Source of the DNA: Lepturacanthus savala
Taxonomy: Eukaryota; Chordata; Actinopteri; Scombriformes; Trichiuridae
Assembly (NCBI GenBank): GCA_030544235.1
Contig: CM060463.1
Location: forward strand, 10,453,690-10,517,689
Direction: 5' to 3'
Length of the DNA stretch: 64,000 bases
Shown piece by piece: positions 27,089 to 41,500 of the stretch. Below the pieces are notes generated by a model. The model ran no database searches. It saw nothing but the letters and a program-made list of their open reading frames with translations, and had not been told where the DNA came from. A program made the position numbers and the translations under genes. The first letter of the stretch is position 1. Each line of letters begins with the position of its first letter.

Positions 27089-30000
27089 GCTAGTGGTGAG
27101 ATAACAGTCTGATTAGGCCTGTAAAGAGGAGGGATGGGATGTGAGTTCAACACACCACTCTTTGTCTTCATTATCCTACACTGTGGAGTCAAAGCAGAGC
27201 AGAGAGCTGATGCTGTTTTTAATGAACAAGCTTCCATGAATTCACACTGTCTCGCTTGCTTTTTCTGTCCTTTTCTCTATTCCTGCTGTAATCCACCTCA
27301 GTTTAAGTTTCTCCCACTTTTCTGTCTTCCATCTTTCCTCCCCCTCTCTCCACATCACTGCATGCAATGCCTTGATTCAGAACATCCGCTCTCCTTGAGT
27401 GTTGCCTGTAAATTGTCGTCCAATTGACACTTGTTCAGAGGAAGTGGCTTTTTGAGGCGCACCAGAGATGATAATTAGCATGTGGATTGTTTGGGTGAGT
27501 GAGCCAAATGGAGGAGGAGCGAGGAGGGAGCGCGATGCCTCGCACTGGGAGGTAGTCACATAGGCACTCACACACACACATGCACGGATAAACAAAAATA
27601 CCTTTCGGGCTCCGTCACGGCCAGCTGATTTGCTGCCCGCGCACACACAACTGATCTAATTGGGGAGTTGTAAAGGAGGCTGCTTCTCTAATTAGCTTCT
27701 GTCTGCCTCATTGCCCAGCTGCCTTTACAAGGAATTCACTCCATTGCTCTCTCCCTCTATCGCTCTCTGTCCACCTGCGGCACAGCCTCCTCCTCCTCTC
27801 CTCCTGGGCTCCTTGCACAGGAGAAAACACATGGACTTTGTACAAACACGGGCCACGACGTGAATATGAATCCAAGCTGGAGGGGGAGGGAGAGATTTTA
27901 TATAACCAATTTCATAAGATCCATATAATTTGTGTATGGACATGTCCCTGCAAAAACAATCAGACACAAACACATAGAAGCACAAACAGTCTCACATGGG
28001 AGATGCACACAGACACACACACACACCAAAGTGTTTATAGAGGGTGCCGTAAACAGCGAGCAGGCTGAGGAGAGGAGGCTTTAATCCTGTAAGGTTCTAG
28101 CACTGATCTGATCAGGGTCTGCGGCTACTTCATCACTGTCATCACCACATCCACAATAAAATTACTACCACTTATACTGCTGGACTTTGGCTTGTAACAA
28201 TAAAGGCTAAGGAGCAGGGGTGGTGGAGAGGAAAGAGGCGTTCAGGGAGGCAAGGTTGAACAAGAAAGAGAAAAAATAATATAGCTGTAATAGATGAAGA
28301 ATCTACTTTTTTTAAATTCTCAAAAATAGCTGCAAGCAATAACTGAAACTGGTCATATAAGTATTTCCACTCCAATGGAAAAAAAGAAAAACGACTTTTG
28401 AAGTGTCACACAGCCAGCAGATAAATCACTGTTGTCACTCTCAGTGGTAGGTATAGTGTATCCCATGACCCCAATGATCCTCCTTCCTCATTACAGTGAG
28501 GTCACACACACACACCACTGAAGTCCCAAGACAGTGCTCTGATACAGCATCCATCACACTTCCACATCTCACACACACACACACACGCACATAATGGTGT
28601 AAGGCTGGAAAGGTCAGAACCTAGGTTATAAGCTTATATGCAATATAAGAAAACAAATGTAGATGCAGTGTGTATATGTGGTGCCAGGTGTGGCAAATCT
28701 GCCAGTGGACTGAGAAAGGTTTATTGAATGTGCCTCTGGGTCTTCATTTAAAAAAAAAAATAAAAATTGGTCCTTTAATAAGAAAATATCCCTTCATGCT
28801 TTTGCCTTCCTTTGCAGGTCAACACATTTATGTCTGCAGGTACCAATTAGTGGTTTATGATGTGAAAAATGGGACTAATGTCAACTTCATGAGGACAGGC
28901 ATGCTATTGACTTTGATCAAGGTTATCATGGGCTAAATCATCGAATGACATAGACTGAGCGTGAAAACATGCTGCAAGATACAGAGGGCAGGTGTTTACT
29001 GCACACGGCGATAGTCTAGAGTCTTCATCCCTCACCTCCCCTTCTTTCTGTTAACGTTAGCTCCGCTAAACTCTGGCAAAGCCAAAGTTCTTCTGGGAAG
29101 GGGCAGCTGCTGCTGAATATTCATGAGGGGAGACAGTTGGTGCCTTGTCCGTTCTCTTTTCTTATCAAAATAGGAACGCCTTGAACCGTTGTGTCAGCCC
29201 CTCAAAGTGAATCAAAGTACAACACAACCGGTATTGTGTACATTTAGGTGAAAAAGATGCCAAGTTGAGTTGAAACTCTTCAGTTACCAGACAAAAGCAA
29301 TGAAATGTTAGTTTTTCTATCCAGGGTGACCTGCATGCTGCCACGTGGGTATTTCTTTCTGTAAATGGCGGATCAATTCTATAGAACAGCACACAGCTGC
29401 ATGGAAATGAGAAATATATTATTTTATCTTTGCGGCCTTATCTATAGGCTCTCTTTAATATCCTGAAATTACAAGTAGTCAGTATTCCTACCAGACAACA
29501 CATGTTCCCTTTCAAAATAAAGATAATGTAGTGATTAAATGCACCAGGAATACACATCGTGTGAACCACTGCCCTGGTGTTAGAAATTGTTTTGGTTAAA
29601 TGTCGATCCCTTCATCCAATTCCCAATTTATTGTTGTTCAAGGAGTCTCAAAGATTAGATGAGATGAAGAATGCATATTCGGTATGACATGGATATGAAA
29701 TATGCGAATGGTGGAAAGGTCAGACCCACGGAGAGAAGCAAGATGGAGAGGGTTTTAGAAAGGCCATTATCTTCCCCCCTGGAAGCTGGGTGACAAAATC
29801 TAAGTTGAGAGCTTGCTGAGTGAGTTCCAGAGAAAATATCAGCTTCGATCTCTGCTCTGTGGAAATACCCACGGGGCTCTGCTTTCCCTCCTAAAATATG
29901 GAGACTGAGCCTGAGATTTGAAAACGTGACTGTCAAAATATTTCCTCTGATTCCAATTTAGAGAATATCTCACAGGATCATGCGGGGCTCTGAATCACAC

Positions 30001-33000
30001 GCAACACGCTCGGTAAAGTGATATTTAAAAAAACACATAAATAACAACCGAAGTGTTGGCAGGAGACACAACAAAGAGCTCCCTTTATGTGGGTTAGCTT
30101 TGAGTCTAGCAGGTCAAATATCTTACCTCGAATTTCCTGACGATGCTAGCGAAGGCCGGCTTGTTCTTGCAGCTCTCGTCCAGTAAGGACATGCTGCGAT
30201 CATACTCAGAGATATAGGTGTCAAACACGCCAAAGTCCTCGCGACGTGACAGGATGACATCCACCACCCTTGGGCTCTCCTCCCTAAACAGAAAGGAAAT
30301 TCAAAGAGAGTCCATGTTCGCTTTAAACATTTAATATGCGTTTTTAAAGGAAAACAAAACACATGACTTACTTCAAGTGATGTAAGCCTGTGATGTGCAG
30401 TGCATTCCAGGTGTGTGAAATGTATTTGTTATGACTACTTTTCCCTCTGTCTACCTTCAGTGCGTCTATGCATGGCGTTATGATCTCTTATCCTTTGTTC
30501 CTTTATGATTGTGGAACGTTGGTACAAATTGTTGAGTCTGGAAAGAAACTATGGCTGAGGGTGATATTAAAACAAAACTCAGAGGCAGCGTTCTTTTGTG
30601 ATCTTTTCATTTTTTTCCTTTATTCTCCAAAAGACAGGATCAGGTATGGAACGGAACACTTACACTTAGCAGTGAGCGGTGAAGAATGATCTCTATAATT
30701 ATTGCGCCAATCTGCCGTGCATTTTAAAGCGGCTTTAAGATAGTGTAGAATAATTATTGTAGAAGAAAATCCATGTCTTGCTGTAGTTTCAGCAATTTAC
30801 ATGCGTGTGTGTGTGTATTGTGTTATACAGTAAAATACCACTGAATTCAATTATATGAAAACTGACCATCATCTGTACTGTGGAGCACAAATATCAGTAA
30901 TATCTGTGCTGTCTCTTACCACTGACTAATGTGTTCCTCCAGCTCAGTTAGGATGCTGCTGTGGAGGCTGTAGACCTGAGGGAGAACACCCAATATCTCC
31001 CCCAACCTTTGCTCCTCCAGGACCGGCTCCCCTACTTCATCCACTGCCTCAGCCACAGCCGACCTGAAATCCTACACAGCGGAAAAAAAAAAAAAAACAG
31101 ATGGGATGAGAGTGGGGAGAAGGTGTGTGTTGGAAAAAGGGAGAGGAATGGAGGAAAGGGTTGTGAAGCTGGGAGGAGGAAGCGAGAGCAGGGTGGGAGA
31201 AACCAATGGCATGGAAGAATGAGAAAAACGAACAGGGGGGGAGAAAAATGGAAGGAAGGAAGGTCCGATCCTCCTAAACATCCTTCCTGCCACCCTCGCT
31301 TCATATCACCTCAGTACCTCCCCACAACTTTGGGCTCTGTCCAGGCATCCAGGAAAGGCGGCGCTGCCTGCGCAAGAGTTACACCACCAGGTGCTGTTGC
31401 ATAATGACCTTGGTACTCCACTGTATTGTACACAGTCCTCACATCTCATTTCTCTGCGGACAACAGGCTAAAATAAAATCCATCGAAATACGGTGAATTC
31501 TAGTCCATTCAGCGCTCATAAAACATAAGCAACAGACATTAATGGCCGCAGTGTCAGTGACTAAGAGAACATGAGGAGTTATGGCACATCGGAGTGAAGA
31601 TCCCGAGGAGGGGTAATTTATCTACTCACCAAATGAAGACAAAAACATAAATGAATGTAGGTGAATTGCCAGGAGGTGTCGGCATGCTTTAAACAAATCC
31701 GTTTTCTCTGTGTACAAAGCTGTCTAACAAACTAGGGGCGTATATAAAGCCGTGGCGTGTCTGTACGGGAAAGGCGCCAGGAGACCCATCTATTCCAGTT
31801 CTGAGTAAAGTGCCGACATAAAACAAATAAAGAAGTCCCAGTTGGCTGTAAGATAACGCGGTGACACTGGGCACTCCAGAACACGCCGTTCATCATGCAC
31901 AATCGATCTCGTATGAGTTAACATTCATCACGTCAGCTGGGAGAAGAACAGCTACTTTAACAGCTCTGGCTGACTCTGTATCCCAGGTTACACACACACA
32001 CACACACACACACACATGCACAGATCCATGAATGAGAGGAGCTTTACTCTCAATTTCACCACCTTATCCCGATTTTCCTCACGTAAGGCAGGTCAAGAAG
32101 CGACGTTAAGCAGTCGGTTGAGCAACCACTCATGCTTGGTCATAACCCAGCAGAGAGAATCTGTTCTGGGGGTCACGGGTTACAAACGAGAAAAAATAAT
32201 AAGTCTGAGCCTCATATGCTGAAGCTGTTATAGGGAAAGTCCTTTAGAAGAGGAGCACGGCCTCCCTTCCTATGTGGAAACAAGGTCTGGAAATTCTTTG
32301 TGTTCTTGTTATTCCTTATCACACAGTGGAACAACAACAGCTCACTCATGTGTGCCTCGCGCTTAACGAGGCTCGTGCTTTTACCCCCCAAAACTGTGTT
32401 GTTTGTGCATGTTGCGGTGTCCCGGCTGAATTACTTAATTTCATGCTAATTATCACATCAGTCAGAGCAACTAATATCTTTGCACATAACTGTTTGAAGT
32501 ATAAAGAATAACAAGAGCGTTTGAAACACTGTACCTACAGTATGCATTATGCAACAGCATGATGAAAAAGCCTCCAATGTCACCTTTGAGAAGTGGCAGA
32601 CAGATTCAATTAGGTGGTGTGGTAACACTGAAGAAAAGTAGAAGCCAAGGTTACTTAGATTCTTTCAACGTGTGAATTTGTTAAAAACAGAAAATTTGCA
32701 AAGGAAGAAGAGACGTAATGGCTCAGGCAACACCTCGCGTTGATGCCCATTATAGACTGTTACAGTATGTTCCTGTCCGTGCTTTGGCATGCAGAAGAAA
32801 ATTATTGTAATCATTGTTATGATGAGATTGTAGGTTATCATTACTGGAGAGGCCCATTGTATAAAATTAGCATTATCGCTCTTTAATGGCATCAAACGTT
32901 ACACAAAGTGGCTGGGCTGCTTTTATACCCACAGCAGGCTTTCATAAATCAGTGTTTGGGGGGGGGGGGCTACATGTAAGAAATTCGGGCGGTGACCTTG

Positions 33001-34991
33001 TCCAAGGTTATAAGGTACAGGCTGAGTGATCGGCTTCTCTGGGTTCAATAACTCTACCTGTCAGATTTGTACTGGCAACCATCACCTTAATAGCAACTCT
33101 TCCGCGCTGCTCCTGCAAAGGTGTTGCCTGTCTCAGCTCTCTCCTGAGTGACTTTTCGTTTTGTTCCAAACGTAATCATCCTTTAAAACCTTTTGTGTGC
33201 ACAGTTTCATTTTTTCTTTTTTTCTTTTCTTTTTTTTTAGTAAATCCATCTTTGTTCCTAACTCTGCAGGGATGTGGGCTTATTTTAACAGGCGCTGAGT
33301 GGGAAATGATGGGAGAAAAAAAAAAAAAAAAGACGGCAAAAGTTGGCCGTGATGCATGGCCTACCTCTAGAGCTCACCTTTAAATCCCCTACACACGTTA
33401 CACTACAAAATATCCATTTAACGGCCAACAGGGCCACATTGTGCATCCAGTATAACAAAATAAAAGGCTCCCATCGGCCTTTTCGTGACCTTGAGGTGGC
33501 GGATCGCCAGGCCAGTCGCTTGAGCATCTGAGTACACATATCAGTCGAGTAAGGATATAAGGACAGCATCAAGCAAGCGCCTGGTGTACACACGCTGCGT
33601 CATCTTACAACCGACCGCACCAGAGTACAACATGTCAACTCTGTCAGGACCAGGAAGTAGATCTCGCTGCAACAACATTGATAAACCTGAACAGAGCTTT
33701 ACAACAGGGAAGGGAGGAGAAGAAGGAGACAGAGACTGGGGAGCAGACACAGGGTATGATGTTATCAGTAGGTTTTCAAGAAAGTTTAATAGGCCTTAAA
33801 GCAGGAGACATATTAAGAATTAGCTATTGTGACACACTCGTGGCGTGGCAGGGACGGCTTTTCCTACCTCTTGAAGGTACTTGAGGGTGCTGACATGTCT
33901 GGAAAACAAGAATGCAATTAACAGTGAAAAAGAATTCGCAACCTTTTACACAGTAATGTTGATATTCCTACAAGACTCATTTGTAAATTTGATTTATGCA
34001 CGACGAGGAAAAACCACATCAGAAAAAAGGGTTAAGTGTGAAAGCAGGGAAAGGGCAAGGCATGTGTATTTAATAAGTTACACAAGACAAGTGTGTAATT
34101 GGCTGTCAGTTATTCTGCACGCACCAAATGGATTAGCTGGGAGCCAGAGAAACACAGTTGAAAGCCACAGCAGGAGACACGAGGGCACAAAAAGGCAAAA
34201 CATCTTCTTTAGATGCGGTGTAAACAGGGCAAACTAGCGAGTGTGGACAGATACTCACAGTCTCTCCGAGTCGACGAGCTCTTTTGCGACGTAGAACGCT
34301 CGAGATCGCCCATCAATCTGTGTGAGGGAGGGAGAACAGTGGGAGATGAATTATGCAGCTCATGTTTGAAGGCTGAAATAACTCCTCTCAAACATTCATA
34401 GGGGAAGCTACACAGCAGCCAAGGAGATGAGCAAAAGGAGGAAATTCAGACTTAGATTCCTTCTCTCAACAACGCGAGGCTATTATACTGCGATCGTGTC
34501 ATTACAGCACAGCAAAGACATGAAGGCTTTCTCAAATGTGGGACTTTTAGATTCAGATGCATTATGTATGTGAGACTGTGCAGTGACAACAATGCTGCCC
34601 ATTGATTTAGAGGCTAATCACAGGCCTCAAAACATCCGAGCCAAAACATAACATTGAAGCCATTTAGGGGTTTACCAGCAAGGCTCCTGCACGTTGTCGG
34701 TTATTTTTTCCTATGTGGCACATTTCACAAATACCTACGTTAAAAAGCACAATGATGCTTGTTTTCTTAAAATAAAACAAAAACGCACTTCCATTAAATC
34801 GAACCATTCCTGGGGCCAACTTAGTGTCTCTGGCTTTCTTCCTTTTTTCTAATTTATTGTGTTTTTTCTTTGACGAAGAAGAAAACAAGGAAATTAATGT
34901 CACATGATGGGAGCTGAGCCTGATATTATTATGGCAGACGGGCGGGGTCCATCTCTGAACCACTGTAAAATAGCTGCATTTTACTGTAAGG

Positions 34992-35048
<57 letters not shown>

Positions 35049-36015
35049 TGTGGGGGGGTTTGAGGTGAGAGAATTCTACATGGTGTCATTTTCGTTTAAA
35101 TCTTTGTCTTAAATATTTAAAATCCCATACGAAAGGTCTATTAATACAATAAAACATTCATTGGAATCCTTGCAGCATTTTTTTTTTTCTCTTCATGTTG
35201 ATTTGCTAGTCCAGCTGGTAACTCGGACGGCTGGATGAGCAGCGATCTCCACCCTCGTTTGCCTCTGCATAGCTCACCTGTCGGTCATAACTTTGCTCTC
35301 CAACCCCCTCCTCCTCCTCCGAGGTACGCCCGTGGTCCTCATCAGCTGACAGCCCAGCAGAGACCGGGTTCAGTGGGAAAGGCTCTGTGTAGGCGCTGCC
35401 AAAAATAAGACCGGGGAAGAACAGTATGAGTACATGAAAATAGCACAGCCATGGGTACTCAGAATATCAGAAATATGAATACTTATACGTTTATATACCA
35501 ATTTAAAGCATGTCTTCAATAGCAGTGCTTTAAGAACAGGAATTGCAAATTTACAGTGAAAATTCCACATTATCTTTACAACACTGATAGGCTGCAGAGA
35601 GACCCCTGCAACACTGAGCAGGGTTGAGAAAATAAATATATATTGTTGCCTTTCCTGTGTGCGTCTCTGAACATTTTCAGTCCGTACACGCAGTCCTCCA
35701 GTGACACGCTGTAATCCCATTTCTGATTCCTACTCATCACAGATGGTACACTTGTGTATGTACACTGGTAATCCTTTAGTGTGTCGCTCTAGCAGAGGGG
35801 CACATGCTGTAGGTCAGCTCTCATGTAATCCCTTTAAATGCTACCTGTGGTAATTATTAATGATGTCCTCTGGCCCATTAAGACCACATACACACGCGCA
35901 CACACCGATGTCTTAAACAGACCCCTGTGTGTACAGAGAGTAGAAGGCTATTAGAGGTTAACAGAGGTACCCAAAGGACTTCATCTCTGTTCAGACATGC
36001 ACATATTTCATGAGG

Positions 36016-36049
<34 letters not shown>

Positions 36050-38476
36050 TGCATGCGCGCACACACACACACACACCCATTAGACCTATTGGGTGGGCAA
36101 AGAAAGCACCTATGGGCCATTACTCATAGTTGACCTCAGAGTAGATGGGTCAACCTGGCCTGGGCTCCTGGGTGATGTTGGGAAGGGAAGTGAACAGGAG
36201 GGATGGTTTTCTTTGAACTCATTCTTAAGCTGATTTATTGTGTGAGCGAGGCAAATCCCTTCATGTGTCCAACAGAAACTCTTTGCCTTTCACCCGAAAA
36301 CATCAGCAAAGCAATATCTGAAAACACACCTTCTCTGCTCTAAGGATGGTTCTGGCCAATTCATGATTATATCTCCCAGAAAAGAAAAAAAAGTGCAAAC
36401 TCTATAAATGGTTAAATTGGAATAATTTCTTTAATTTCCTTTCTCTTGGACAGACAACTTATTTGTCGTGTTGCTCTTCCTGGAAGTTCCAGTTATTTAC
36501 CTTTATTATGGTAAAGCTATTATACCAGAAAAAGCAATGTATTATAACACATCAAAGTTAAATCTACTGTAGCAAATTCAAAAGGGGGATACAATAACTA
36601 TAAAAAATATATTTCACCAATGCCCTGTGAATCTGATGATGCCTGTAATATGTAATTCAATTGAGCTAAACATAGAGTATTAAAATATATATTAGGCACA
36701 AACACAGATGGGACTTTTTTGACTGGTAATGGCACTATTACAGGAAATAGCCACAGCTGAATAGGTTCATTAGCCTGCTAACTATAGAAGATTGGCATAT
36801 ACGGATGGGGATGGCAGCAGTTTTAAATCATTTGCTGCTCTTAGTAATGATGATGATTACATGTTGCCTGTGGCTGTTGTGCTGCTTTTGCTGCTGCTGT
36901 GATAGAGGATGGAACCTCACAATATGTCACAGGGTCACATATCCAACAGTGTTATAACCTTTTCTTGCTTGCTTGCAGTTGACTCATCCTGTACTTTGGG
37001 TGTATGACGTGAGACGCATACCTGAAAAAACTGGAACAACAGCAGACCTGGCATTCCTGACAGGACCACACCTCATCTTGTTGTTCAAGGGAAAGTCTGG
37101 GAACCTCCGCCTCGCCACGGTGACCCCCTTCTCCCCCCTCCGTCCTATCTGTCCTACCCTGTCTCCACCTCTCCGCCTCCCGCCAGAGCCCCGCCCTCGT
37201 CCTGCATTTCCTGTAAACAGGCTGGTGGGAAGCTCCTAGGCTGGACACTTCCTCCCCGGGGATGACCTGGCAATGACCTCAGAGCGCCTGGCAGCAGCCC
37301 TGGCGAGCCAACGACACACCCTGTCCACCACCTCGCCACACAGCACACAGCCACCACCCAGTAGAACAATGTACTTAAGATGGCTCCCTCATCACTACTA
37401 ACACTAACATAACAGTGGGTGGAGCAGCTGTTTCAGAGGCCATGGCAGGGCTTTGTCATCACTCTGAAGAGGTTCATGTTCAACTGTTTGGAGCCAAAAT
37501 AACACAGACGGGTGTACTAGAGATGTACAGTACTCCATACATTAGTGCTACCTTACATTCCATACCAGTAGCTATTATTGCGCAGCACATCTGCAGCGTT
37601 GTGAGAGTTGTTAGTCTACCTGGAGCATGCATTACAATAATGGTGTAAAACCCACAAATCCTTGGCTTCTTTTGTTAAAATACTTGTTTTTCTCTTGGCA
37701 ATGATTACGCTGCTGAGACAGCATTCTCAGCAGGAGCTTCATCTTTGATAGAGCAGCAACGCAGAGTAAAAACCCATATAGGCACGTACATACACACTCG
37801 CAGCTTGGCAAGGGTTTAAGATGAATCATTAGTGTGCCTCTTTCTTTTTCCATTGTACACTATGGTAGCTTGCTAATGAAGATGTCTCTTTGCTTGTGCT
37901 AAAGTAGCGTCTGAATAGTGTTAAACATTAATCACACAAGTAGAAACAAGCCAGGCCTGTAGCACAGCAGCTGAAAGTTCTTTGAAAAAGCATGTCTACC
38001 ACTGTTACAAGGTCCTTTTGTCTGCATTGGTCTGAGGTTATTTTCCTCATCACCAAAAAACAAAAAACAAAAAACTACTCTTTACTGTGTGTACACAACC
38101 ATGTTGACTATTGAATCTGTTCTCAATACATCACTGTCATCATCACCTATAGACACATCATGTGTCAAGCTTTTAACAGTAGTGATTAGTGCAAGTACAC
38201 ACAAAAGCAGGGACAAACTTGGACGGTCCCACACACATATGCGCTCACTCTCAAATAAACATAAACCGGCCCTGTATAGTCACATGAAAGAGTGTCCGTG
38301 GCAACCGAAGCCTCTCTTGGGGAAATGCGGTAAAGTTGAGGTGACACAACAAATAGACTCTTTGCATCATCGTTAGTGGTGTGAGACCTTCACCACACAA
38401 TGAGCCACATCAATATCATCACTGGGAGAAAACAAGAACACAGTGAAGGTTTTCTAGGAAACTGAAGAGTTATAAA

Positions 38477-38545
<69 letters not shown>

Positions 38546-41500
38546 ATATACCATATATATACAGTATTCATTTTTAAGAACACCGGAAATAAATGGGATG
38601 CACTATTAAAAAAAGAGTACCACAAGAAATAAAAAATAAATTGCGGTACCCCAAGACTACCTTAAGCCTTTTAGGGAGCTCTGGGTAATGGCTTCTGTCT
38701 TAGACTACAAACAGGTCATCAAACACAACTTTTTTTTTTTTTTTTTTTTATTAAGACTGGGAACAGACTGGGAAGCCTGCAGTGGCTGAAGCTGTGGCAC
38801 AGTCTGGGTAATTTGGTACAATCGGGCTGCAGTGATTCCTCACTCTATCACACACTGCAGTAAATCCTGCAACCCCTCAAGGGTCCAATGAACGAGAAGC
38901 ACATTGGAAAGAGCTACTTTAATAAAAGCCCTCCTAAACTTAACCATAAGTGTCAGGTACAGGAGAGCAATTACACCTTGCTCCCTTTCTTTTCTTGGTC
39001 GTGCTTTTCCCCTCCCCCTCCTTCACCTTACACTTTGTTCTACTCTTTGTTTTCTTTTACTCTTCTGCTGCTTCTATTAACACATCCCCTCCCCTTGTTC
39101 TCTCACCTTTTCCTCACCCCTCTCCACCTCCTTGTGTGAAAAGAACTCGCTCATCATTGATACCCCACGCCTTTTCACTTTTAATTGCAGCCCATAATAA
39201 CTTTCTCTAATTTGAATAACTTGCACTCGGTGAGCAACTGCCATAATTGCTGTTACCTGTTCTATCACCTCAAACCTGCAAAGAGGGCTGTGGCAGCAGA
39301 TGTGTCCTCTAAATACACCAAATGGAAAACAGGAGTAAGCTCTCTCACAAGCAAAATCTTCTCAAAGCCAGCAATGCCTGACACAGCAGGCTGCACATCT
39401 CACACTGAACACTCTCCTACAAGAGGGAGATCCGATTCTACTCAGCCAGGTGCCCACTGCTCATCTAAGATACAGTGTAAGACTATCTGTCAGCTGTTGA
39501 GGGATCAAGATTGCATTTGAGTGGTTAGGTCCTGGTCTAAAAACTCAGCAGAGAGTGGTTCCAGTGATAAACATGTTTACCACACAACACTGTATGCTAC
39601 ATGTGTAGGGTACACATTTCTAGAATTAAATATAAATAAAATATATTTTAGGATCATCATGTAAAATGTGTTATTATTAACAATGGGTTGTGCAGAGAAA
39701 AAAGGTGCATTACATGATCACTTCCCCCAGGTTTTAATATATTACTATGCAAATAATTTAGGTTTTATTTGTCCAGGTTATTAATCTGCTTAAAATTTTT
39801 GTTACAATCCCACCTCAGTAGAGGTGAATGCCATTCAATTAGGCGTAGGTTATATTTAAACAAATTGAGGAACAGCATCTTTTTCAGATACACTGTCCTG
39901 TTTACACTGAATGATACACAGAACGTACTGTCAACAGTTTTCATTGGAAATGTTTCTTTGCTGGTGAAAACAGAATAAATTTGACTTTTTTTAATGGCGT
40001 GAGCAATACAGACAAAATTCCACTATTGACCCCTTGGGTGGAGGTTTATGAATGTAATTTCAATGGGTCCTCCTTTGCGAATTTGCAGCACAAATCTCAG
40101 ATAATTCCCTCATATCCTGGGCTATAAAACTAACTTCAATCTTTTTTTTTTTTTAATTTGTGTAAACTATTCCTTTATGATTTGCTCAGGGTGGTGCAAA
40201 ACCATTTAGATTTAGTAAGATTTTACTATACCTTTCAGTCTCTGCTTTAAACGTTTGGTGTTTGCTGTCAATCCCGAAACTGTTCATATCCACATAGCCA
40301 TCGTTCTCATTGCAGGGAGCTGTCGTGCGGTTTGAGCCCTCAAAAAATTCAGTCACAGTGTGGGATCTGGTAGGTCTGCCTGGGATCTGGATGTTCTCAT
40401 AGTCTGAGTTCATGGCTGGGATGTTTTCATAGTCTGAGGTGTCAGCACTGGGGAAGGAGATGGAACGGGGCTTTGTTACAGGTAAAGGCATTGGGGATCG
40501 ACGAGACCTCTCTTCAAAGGACTCAACTCTGGAGACGCCCCTGCCATAAGCTTTGGGGTCACCTTTCCTCCTCTGTTGGTCTTTATAGAGGACAAAGGTG
40601 GATGGCAGGTCTGAAGGACGCTGCTGGGGGTTCACCATGTGGGACTGGAGCTGAGGAGAGCTGCCGGTGCTTCTGCGGTCAAGCTCTATGACTCTTCCTG
40701 GGCCATGGTGGCTGGACTCGGAGGAAGAACGTGATGAGCGGACACTCCCGTCGCTAAAACCTTTTGAATCTGTCTTCCTCCTGAACTTGAGGGCCAGGAA
40801 GCGCTTGAAGGAAGACTTCTTCTTCGTAAGTTGGTCATTGGGTTCATGCTGGACAAAAAGGGATGGGGAACTCTTGGTAACTGGCCTATTGGTGATGTAT
40901 GCCAGCTCAAAGGGTGGAGGGATGTCCGCTAGAGAGGTTGGCGTGGAAACACCACTGGACGATTGATGACTACGCTGGGAGAAGCTTCCAGAAGAAGTTA
41001 TGACACATGGAAGGGAAAGAGTGTCATCTTTTCTCTTCATCCATATCTCGTCCTTTAGAGACTGGTCACCCTCTGTGGGAGTGGTCAAGGATAAATCTGC
41101 ACCCTCAGCAGAACGAGAGTACAACAAGAAGCGACGAGACTTCATAGATGGCATCAAACAGTTGACCCCATGCTGCTGTGAATGACTGAGTGGTTCACTT
41201 GTCTTATCCAAGGCCACTGTGCAGTAGTCATTTGTCTGGTACTCTGTCCCTGTCTCCTCTGGCACAGTCTCTGGGACATAACCTGGAATTTTCCCAGAAT
41301 AAGAGCGTGATCGAGTGACAATAGTCTTCCTATCCAGCGTCACAAAGTTCTCCCCTTCTGAGTCAAACCCAGCCTCCTCGTATATATGCTCCTCACTGTC
41401 TGACTCTGCGTCCTCATAGTAAGGCACAATATGGCAGTCCAGTTCCTCAATGTCTTCTTCAAAGGCCTCAGTGGTGTGGGCGAAAACCACCCTGTTGGTG

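Larger units (their letters stand above)
35396..40231 (-). other. fgd5: fgd5 intron 2 (4.8 kb)
   Basis: The largest fgd5 intron. It holds the CA repeat at 36018, the GC-rich ETS/FOX cluster at 37200, the TA repeat at 38480 and a poly(T) near 38730. No extra exon is needed: exons 2 and 3 join in phase through a Ser codon. Confidence 0.85.

Noticed and set aside
30961..31404. 147-residue plus-strand frame over fgd5 exon 6
   Set aside because: It is the antisense shadow of exon 6 and the adjoining purine-rich intron, with no domain.
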